Part shown: positions 57,401-64,000 of the stretch, piece by piece
How the letters are laid out: every line of letters starts with the position of its first letter
Position numbering within the stretch: the first letter of the stretch is position 1
From: Sthenelais limicola
Taxonomy: Eukaryota; Annelida; Polychaeta; Phyllodocida; Sigalionidae
Length of the DNA: 64,000 bases
NCBI GenBank assembly: GCA_942159475.1
Contig: OW804097.1
Coordinates: 109,616,582 to 109,680,581, forward strand
Reading direction: 5' to 3'
The notes under the pieces: generated by a model
Databases searched by the model: none
What the model saw: only the letters and a program-made list of their open reading frames with translations
What the model was told of the DNA's origin: nothing
Translations under genes and position numbers: made by a program

Positions 57401-60400
57401 ACCTGCAGGTGCTCGTGAAGTTGGAACTCGCTAGGTGGCAGCATAGGCCTGCGATCCACATAGGGATCAGACTAAGACCAAAAAACAGATCTTCTAAACT
57501 TATGTCACGAAGCATTTAATCTGTGTTTGAGTGACTATAGTATCTAGGTGATATAAGTAGATGGTTAGACGGGATTCACTGTATTGATATTATGAACTCT
57601 TCCAAAATAAAATCCTTCCTGTTTTTAAACAATTTAGAAAATTTAATAAAGTGAAAAATGTACTTTGGATTTTGACTGTAATTTTGTTTTCTTTCAAGTG
57701 AAATGCGTTTTCAAAATTAAAACCGATGTGATTATATATAAATTAGTAGTCATTATGGTAGCAAGTCGATATAACCACACTACTTAAACTAAGAATGAGC
57801 TTATTTGCTAAATTAAAAATGTTGACCATGCGCTTCCAACAATATAGGGAGTTAAGTAGTTGTGACTCTTTTTACCTATCAGGCACACCTCCAGGTGGAT
57901 GTCGGAAATGACGTCATTTAGGCTGAAGGCAATAATAAGGGACCTAGGGTAGGATCGTGGGGGCTCCCCCCCCCCCCCCCCCCACCATTCCCTCCGCCCC
58001 TTTTTTTATTAAAAAATGAGAGAGAAAACCCCACTTGCAGTTTTTCCGGTGACAGAAAAAATATATTTATAAATTTATGTTACGTATAATTATATTCACC
58101 AATGGCGTCTGTTATTGTGTAGTGAAATTTCAGCTGTGGGCTAGCAAAGGGAGAAGAACATGGGAAATACACATGTATGGATGCACGGCATCAACTATCA
58201 TCCAAAATCCATGACCTCACATAATCTTTCTCAAATCACTCAGTGTCTTACCTTATACCCCAAAAGGAAAAAAAATATACCTGTATAACATTATGTGTCG
58301 CGTCAGATGGCTGAGGCCGACGACTGATTGAGATGTCTTATTTGATTAGAAGCTAGAATTAACTACGTAATTAATTTGACTAGTGAATGTATGATCTAAT
58401 AAAGTAACTGTATTATTATTTAATCATGGTATGTTTATATAGACTGAAAATGATGTACTGGATACATGAGGTTATGAACAAAATAAATAAACAAACAAAC
58501 AAAATCAACCCGTAATGTATGTACTATTTTAGTACACATTCGTTGTCCAACATTTTCGGCCTATTATGTATTTAACCTAATAATAATTGTAACAGTTATT
58601 ATTTCCATCGATGTCAGCTCAACTATTCTTCATTATTATATGGTAACCAAGAGACCCCCCCCCCTCTCACACACACACCACAAACACCACCCCTTCTGGA
58701 AATAAATCTTTGATTTGTTCCTTATCATTAACAAACGTTTTCCTACTAACAAGTTTAAGTATGAGTAACCTAGTTACCAAGATAAGATAATATAAAGACC
58801 AAATAGGGAAGTCTATATAGGTAGTTACTTGAAACCAGCACTCCTCCCAAGAAATATATTCTATTAGTAAGCTCGGGGACACCAATCAGTCATCAGCTAT
58901 TAATTTATACTGATCAAGTTGGCGGTAAGGTGTTTTTCATATCCTTTCTCTAGTAATATATTTTGTCTAATATATGCGCAATATTAATTCCATCTAAGCC
59001 TGTAAGAAAATGAGAAGTAGTATGCTAATACGTTATACGTATCATACCATACAATGCTTTATAATAAACAATTTACTTCAAATAATATAATTTGTATTAT
59101 GGCTACCAAAATGCGAGCATTTCGCAGGCCAATTTATCAAAATTTAAGAGAAAATCTTCTTAGTTTAGGTGAAGGTTCTATAACAATGATATAAAAGGGA
59201 ACGTAGATTGATTCATTTGACACACCATGACACATTGATTGACCCATATTGATAGTGCACACTTCTCGATTTGGACCGAGTCAGTGAAATTACGACAAGG
59301 CATATATTTGTAAATCCTATCGGGAGAAAAGTAAGTTGTTCATCCTCCCATAGCAGGGAGCCCTCCTTTCGCCTAACTCACTAGATTTGGAGATTCTAAC
59401 CTGAAGTTGTTTTATTTTCCCTCAAATTCAGGCTAAAAGGAACACAGTTGATTAGGTTGTAAAAGTCTGGAGAAAATCCTCTTCTATTTGATCTAGAAAG
59501 GAGATGCCTAAAATGAGGAAATACTAGAAATGTTAGTTTTGGCTGACTCTTCTAGGCTATACAAATTCGCTATCAGATTATGTTTAATTAAAGAAATAAA
59601 TACTAGTTTTTTTTCATGAAAACTTACTAACAACACACGATTAATACTACATAATATCAGAAACACAAAACTGCGTATTTCTTACAATTGTTTTCCTAAA
59701 AAAATAAATATATATGATATTTTATATTCCTCTCTTATACAAATCCAAAATTGACTACTAGTATTAATCAAATAATAATCTTCTGATTGTAGAACCAACT
59801 TTCAGTCAGTCACTTTATTTTATACTCCAAAATCATGAATAATTCATACAATCAAACCCAGGAAATATTCCACTGGCTCTTCCCCTTCCCTCTAATTGGT
59901 TGAGGGAGAGAGGATCTTCCTTGCCCACACGCCAACCTCTGCTCCCCAGGCAGAGACCATAAATGGAGTGCATGCAAGTTGGATCCCTCTCCTCAGCCTT
60001 CCCCCTCCCACCCCTTACTCATAGATCCCATGGCTCGTGCCGGCCCCCCCTCCCTCTTAGCCCTTCCCCCCTCTTGATAAACCCAGAGCAGTGTATAAGT
60101 AATTAGGTCGGGCTGGGGGAGGTGGGGTGAGCCCTGAGTGGCTCATCTCCCCCTCCCTCCTGGCCAGGCCATGTGTGGCGTGCATGCCCCGACCATGATC
60201 AGGGCTAAATAGGTCGGATCTTGGATCTAAAGATTCCAATTCTTTACATTCGTCCCATATTTTATTTTTGTTGAAAGCTTTCTTTCGAACAAAATATTTA
60301 GCCACTGATCAACCCAGTCCAACCAAACAAGAGAAATAGAAATAAGGTTACATAATTTACACACACAAAATCATAAAAAGGGTAAAGTAAAAGTATTATA

Positions 60401-60653
60401 AATTATTATATCTGTAGACCTAACGGGTCAAGATGGAAAGTTTCCAAAGGGAGTGGCTCTATCAAAAAGGAGTGTTCATTTATATCAGAGGCCATCACCC
60501 TGCACTAAAAAGTCTTTTAGTCGAATATTATGTAAGAGAAGTCTCTGTGTTTTTAAGTGTGCTTCTGAACACTGTTAAATGTCTTCCTTTGTACTGAGCT
60601 AGTACTCACAAAGTTCTCCAATACGGTCGTCACCGCCGTCTCCTCTGCCCGGC
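57401..60653. other. no gene seen; may hold the 3' LTR of the env element
   Basis: Contains a C17 run (57967-57983), a C/AC tract near 58653-58678, and several purine runs on the minus strand near 59880-60085. A minus-strand TATAAA (60478-60483) and AATAAA (60261-60266) could be promoter and polyadenylation signals of a 3' LTR, but I could not define LTR ends without a second copy. An 82-codon minus frame at 60057-60305 has no recognised domain. Confidence 0.35.
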
Positions 60654-60692
60654 CGGTCAGCCGAGGCCCCCGCTGGACCTCGTCGCTGACCG
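60654..60692. other. GC-rich stem-loop
   Basis: CGGTCAGC pairs with GCTGACCG and CGAGG with CCTCG, giving about 13 base pairs around a short loop. The 60640-60700 stretch is much richer in G+C than its surroundings. It lies just downstream (minus sense) of the candidate polypurine tract. Confidence 0.6.
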
Positions 60693-60704
60693 ACAGGACG
60701 CCCG

Positions 60705-60725
60705 TCTCTTTCTCTCTCCTCCTTT
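60705..60725 (-). promoter_or_regulatory. candidate polypurine tract of the LTR element
   Basis: 21 purines in a row on the minus strand (AAAGGAGGAGAGAGAAAGAGA), about 480 bp 3' of the env stop. It could prime plus-strand DNA synthesis next to a 3' LTR. Unproven, because the LTR itself is not delimited. Confidence 0.35.
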
Positions 60726-60913
60726 GGCCATGGAGAGTGAGAGCGGTTGAGTAGTCAACACTACAATATTTCCATTTTTAACCTCAAACGCTACAGAACA
60801 CATGTCGACTTTACTGTAGCATCACGTATAAACTCTTATGACTTGGAAAAATACCTCTTCAAAGCAAAATGGTCGGAGACAAGGTGAGGGCTTCGATTCC
60901 ATGGTGCTTCCTC

Positions 60914-61159
60914 TCAGGCTCCTCTGTCTCGACCGATTCTGTTTGTGTAAAAACAACTTCTCACAATGAGAGTTGAAATAAAAATACCTTTTTGGGCTGG
61001 ATCCTTGTCCACGGATTCCACCATTTCCTCCCGAGAGAGAAAATGGATTTCACCCAGGTATACTACTCTGTGTTCTGTGATCTCCCTCGCACCCGAGAAG
61101 AGGACAGAACAAACATTAATAGTAAATATTAAACAAGAGTAAGTTACAGACAAGTTCAA
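60914..61159 (-). CDS. small ORF after env, function unknown
   Basis: 81 codons starting 47 bases 3' of the env stop. The N-terminus is hydrophobic (LSVTYSCLIFTINVCSVLFSG), like a signal or anchor sequence. A donor-like AAAAAG-GTATTT lies inside. No recognised domain. It could be an accessory ORF, a piece of spliced sequence, or chance. Confidence 0.2.
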   Translation of the reverse strand: MNLSVTYSCLIFTINVCSVLFSGAREITEHRVVYLGEIHFLSREEMVESVDKDPAQKGIFISTLIVRSCFYTNRIGRDRGA

Positions 61160-61206
61160 AAAGTGTTTGTTACCCCAGAGAAACCAAATAAACTTTGGTA
61201 GACTAA

Positions 61207-63120
61207 TTATTTCATCCTGGTCAGTCCGAAATTGGCAGCGTAATATGGTGAGGCGGGGGAGGGGGCAGGGATATGCTCGAGGGAACGAGAGCCAGTCCTA
61301 GCGCCTGGAGTGGCCTCTCCCTCCTCTCGATCTAGGTCTTGGAGGGCTAGGGCTACAGGGTGGTGGGTTGGGGGTCCTATTGGGATATTCTCTCGGGGCT
61401 TAAGGTTTCTCAGACAACACAAAAGGCTGACTTTGCCTCTTGGGGCGAGCCCCTTTCGGCGGAGGTAGATTATTCCCAGGGTCATGACTCCTAGGAGAGT
61501 GGGGATGAGAGTGGCTATACCCCAGATAGAACTTTCAGACCAAGGGGTGGAGGAGATCAGGGGGGAAACGGGTTTAGGAAAATCTGTCAGGGCTAGTAAG
61601 GGTATTTCAGCTCTTGGCAGGAAAGTCAATTGCTGATCTAAATGGGGGTAAAGGGATAATTTGCCATAAGTCAGATTAAACCCAGGGAGGGGCATAATCT
61701 TGGGGATGGGGAGTGTTATATGGGACTCATGGCGTTGGATGCTACTTACACGCCAATCCTTTCCAACCAGGAGACAACCGCCTTCTAAAATCACCCTGGC
61801 ATGCCGATGATACGTTTGTATCACTGGTTTTTGCCCAGGGCACCTCAAGATTGTTTCCAGAGGTTCATAAATAGCCAGAATTACAGAAGAAATGGACTCT
61901 CCCTCTCTAAACACTTGGTTCGTTAAGTTATTTCTTTTCACAATCTGCGCCTTACAAAGGTCTGGCTTTTTACCTAAAATAATATTTGTTTCGCAGGTCG
62001 GGGTTAGATGCTCTATTGCAGCTGAGCAAATCTGGGGTTCAAACCCGATACAATGCTGAGGAAGAAATGACGCGCTGGATATGCTATCTAGGGCCACCTC
62101 CTCTTCTCCTACCAACTTTCTCAGGTGGTCAGCACCATATGGGACCGGAAAATACTTTAATCTATAGTGTAAAAATTGAATGCCTGAAACTGCCGGAATT
62201 ACTGTCTGGTATATTAGCTCCTGTTCGCCGTCTAATAATAGTCGAACGTTCAGGTGTCTATAATACCAGCGGTTATCTTGTGGGGTGTAATGTTTCCCTT
62301 CTTGTAATTTAGACAATATTTCTGATAAGTAGGCCAGTGGTAAAATCTGGTCTGTTAAGAATCCCCTTTCCAGCTGAATGCGCTGGCGATAAAATAATTC
62401 GTTTTGACGGTGGTAATTTTCCACCGCCCTACTCACTCGCTGCAATAGAATATCCACTTCCCTTTTCATATGAATCCTGTGAATATCTTTACTGAAACCA
62501 TTTAACTGTGTTAGAATGTCTGCCACTTGGCGGGAGATGTTACTTGCTGCAGCTTGGAGCTGCGCGATGTCCAAGCGGTTCTCTGTCATGTAGAGCCTTG
62601 TCTGATTCAACACCGACAACATCTCTTCCTGGCAATGGGCCAATGCGCTCTCGCTAGCCTGAGCTTCTTGTACTGCAGACCTTAATTCGTTCACCTGTCC
62701 TACAGTAGCGGTGCCAAACAAGGCCCGGCTTAGCGAGCCCACAAAATTGAATAGGCCTCTCTTCCTTCGGGTGTCTTGTTGGACTGGTGTTGGAATCTCT
62801 GCCTGGAGGAAACCCATGTGCTCCTCCCAGGCACTGACATCTCCGTCTCCCACAACCTCCGCCTGTCTGAGTTCTCCAATTCGCCTTCTTAGGACGGAGA
62901 CCCAAGCACTGACAGGAGGGGGCGTGGGGGGGTGTAGAACGATCACTGTTGTCCAAGTCGCGGTCAGGGCTCTGACCTCCCCTTCCTCATACACCAACAC
63001 CCCTTCCTCCTCAAACAAATCGCCATTAGCCATCATAGCCAGGGTGATTATGAGGAGGGACTGGAAGGTGTAGGTTGAGAGAAGTCCGTCACTGGTGGTG
63101 CCCCTGGGTCGAACTCCCAT
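61207..63120 (-). CDS. env: retroelement envelope glycoprotein, F-type (class I fusion-like)
   Basis: 637 codons, uninterrupted. A hydrophobic N-terminus (FQSLLIITLAMMANG, about residues 19-33) is a likely signal peptide. RRKR at about 118-121 is a furin-type cleavage site, followed at once by GLFNFVGSLSRALFG, a fusion-peptide-like segment of the sort found in baculovirus F proteins and errantivirus envelopes. A long heptad-rich region follows (about 130-260). A cysteine-rich ectodomain part (CIGFEPQIC onward) and N-glycosylation sites come next. A single membrane anchor (IATLIPTLLGVMTLGIIYL, about 538-556) is followed by a tail of about 77 residues. Length fits the F-protein class. The start overlaps the end of pol by 73 nt in another frame, so expression probably needs a spliced RNA. 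Family role: membrane fusion on an infected cell or vesicle. Homology is inferred from layout and motifs. Confidence 0.75.
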   Translation of the reverse strand: MGVRPRGTTSDGLLSTYTFQSLLIITLAMMANGDLFEEEGVLVYEEGEVRALTATWTTVIVLHPPTPPPVSAWVSVLRRRIGELRQAEVVGDGDVSAWEEHMGFLQAEIPTPVQQDTRRKRGLFNFVGSLSRALFGTATVGQVNELRSAVQEAQASESALAHCQEEMLSVLNQTRLYMTENRLDIAQLQAAASNISRQVADILTQLNGFSKDIHRIHMKREVDILLQRVSRAVENYHRQNELFYRQRIQLERGFLTDQILPLAYLSEILSKLQEGKHYTPQDNRWYYRHLNVRLLLDGEQELIYQTVIPAVSGIQFLHYRLKYFPVPYGADHLRKLVGEEEVALDSISSASFLPQHCIGFEPQICSAAIEHLTPTCETNIILGKKPDLCKAQIVKRNNLTNQVFREGESISSVILAIYEPLETILRCPGQKPVIQTYHRHARVILEGGCLLVGKDWRVSSIQRHESHITLPIPKIMPLPGFNLTYGKLSLYPHLDQQLTFLPRAEIPLLALTDFPKPVSPLISSTPWSESSIWGIATLIPTLLGVMTLGIIYLRRKGLAPRGKVSLLCCLRNLKPRENIPIGPPTHHPVALALQDLDREEGEATPGARTGSRSLEHIPAPSPASPYYAANFGLTRMK

Positions 63121-64000
63121 GGTTGGGGCTGTGGTGGGGGTGACGGTGGGGGTGGGGGTGTAGGTGGTGGTGATGGTGGTGGCGATGGTGGGGGTATACA
63201 GGGCAGCTTCCTCGGCCTCTGCACGGGTGAAGTGGGCGTGGCTGGGTTTGGTGAGGAGTCAGGCCTTTCCCTCTTAGTAGAGCCTAGAGGGTGGAACACT
63301 TTGATCCTCTTTTCAGTGCATTCAGAGGTGGTGGTCAGGGCCTTGGGTTTAGGGCACTTGGTTGGGGTCTCTATCCTCCCTCTTTTTGCCCTTGACCTTG
63401 TAACAGGACCTGGTGGTGGTGTGCGCGGGGGAGCAGTCTCCACAGCAACGGCTGGTGGCAGGGGTCGGCGCAATGTAACTGGCTTAGGTGAAGCTAGTAC
63501 TAGCACCTTCTCCCTCGGCGGTCGCTGCTGGGGTGGGCGTGGCACTTGTTGTGGTTGAGGTGGGCGTGGCACTTGGTCCTCGTCCTCCACATGCATGTGC
63601 TCGTCCTCTGGTTGCTCTGCTCTCGCTTGGTCTTCCTGTTCTATCTGAATTGGAGGAGGCATGTTTGGTATGGGTAAATAAACAGTGTCGGGCACTGCCC
63701 TAGGCTGGGGTGGGGGAGGTGGTGGAACATGAACTTGTTGAGCTTTTTGGGCTTGTCTCCGAGCCTTATTTCTCTTTCCTTGACCCGCCCTCGGTTGCCT
63801 AGTTCTCAGTATATCCCATTCTATTTCCCCAGATACCATTTTTACCCTATCCCTATTTATACGCCTGCATTCACCCTGGGGTCCCCTCATAGTTAGGGTG
63901 GTACCCCTTATCCCCGTTATTACATAACCATGATCCCACTTGGGATCCAATGGAGCGCTGGTGCCTGATAGCACCACCACATGATCCCCTATTTTTAGAT
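63048..64000 (-). CDS. pol: pol C-terminus: integrase C-terminal domain plus proline-rich tail (partial)
   Basis: The frame is open to the window edge (no start inside; the GTG at 63980 is not a real start). The first about 60 residues, with KIGDHVVVLSG, PLDPKWDHGYVI and RRINRDRVK, match the SH3-like integrase C-terminal domain of retroviruses and LTR elements, which binds DNA during integration. A basic stretch follows (KRNKARRQAQKAQQ), then about 220 residues very rich in Pro with Glu/Arg, with no recognisable fold. Such a long tail is unusual for integrase. The stop lies 73 nt inside env. Confidence 0.75.
   Translation of the reverse strand, partial: LKIGDHVVVLSGTSAPLDPKWDHGYVITGIRGTTLTMRGPQGECRRINRDRVKMVSGEIEWDILRTRQPRAGQGKRNKARRQAQKAQQVHVPPPPPPQPRAVPDTVYLPIPNMPPPIQIEQEDQARAEQPEDEHMHVEDEDQVPRPPQPQQVPRPPQQRPPREKVLVLASPKPVTLRRPLPPAVAVETAPPRTPPPGPVTRSRAKRGRIETPTKCPKPKALTTTSECTEKRIKVFHPLGSTKRERPDSSPNPATPTSPVQRPRKLPCIPPPSPPPSPPPTPPPPPSPPPQPQPWEFDPGAPPVTDFSQPTPSSPSS

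Larger units (their letters stand above)
60726..64000 (-). mobile_element. env-bearing LTR retroelement, 3' part (gag and most of pol beyond the right edge)
   Basis: On the minus strand: end of pol with the integrase C-terminus, then an overlapping envelope gene, then about 0.5 kb to a polypurine-like run. The gene order and F-type envelope recall errantivirus-like Ty3/Gypsy elements. The lineage cannot be fixed without the reverse transcriptase, which lies outside the window. Both visible ORFs are open, so the copy is fairly young. Confidence 0.7.

Noticed and set aside
62711..63703. Plus-strand frames opposite env and pol
   Set aside because: Antisense shadows of the minus-strand retroelement genes, helped by their Pro-rich, GC-biased codons.

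Overview
This is a window of eukaryotic, AT-rich and repeat-rich genomic DNA, most likely from a marine lophotrochozoan invertebrate such as a mollusc. That placement is an inference. It rests on introns with GT-AG boundaries, many short inverted-repeat transposons (MITEs), long (GA)n and (C)n(AC)n microsatellites, and the kinds of genes present. Nothing in the window looks bacterial. Coding density is low, and most short open frames here are noise or lie in microsatellites.

Layout. 1-5689: intergenic, with a 40-bp tandem repeat cut by the left edge and several MITEs. 5694-8409: a PC-esterase/NXPE-like (SGNH-type) membrane protein gene, split before its catalytic Asp/His end by a 1.1-kb inverted-repeat element. 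8410-18500: intergenic, with fold-back elements and MITEs. 18509-23983 (minus): eight exons of a TNF-receptor-superfamily transmembrane protein, reconstructed with compatible splice phases (472 codons). 24-43.5 kb: intergenic or intronic, dominated by microsatellites, two MITE families and a tRNA-derived SINE. 43.8-50.83 kb: a nearly complete non-LTR retrotransposon (LINE). Its ORF1 carries a NADAR domain, a second ORF is SGNH-hydrolase-like, and the last ORF is an intact APE-type endonuclease plus reverse transcriptase ending in AATAAA and a poly(A) tail. 50.95-52.04 kb: a 1.1-kb fold-back palindrome. 56.8-57.3 kb (minus): a candidate two-exon small gene with a housekeeping-type promoter. 60.6-64.0 kb (minus): the 3' part of an env-bearing LTR retroelement, comprising the integrase C-terminus with a proline-rich tail, then an overlapping envelope gene with a furin site, fusion-peptide-like segment and membrane anchor.

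The most interesting item is the LINE at 43.8-50.8 kb. It joins a NADAR domain (a family that acts on ADP-ribose or riboflavin-related N-glycosidic bonds and can reverse ADP-ribosylation of guanine) to an ORF1 RNA-binding protein, followed by an SGNH-like ORF and the EN-RT. The NADAR motifs look complete, which suggests selection for an enzymatic role in the element's life cycle. Also notable are the F-type envelope retroelement, the insertion into the esterase gene, and a family of at least eight TA-flanked MITEs.
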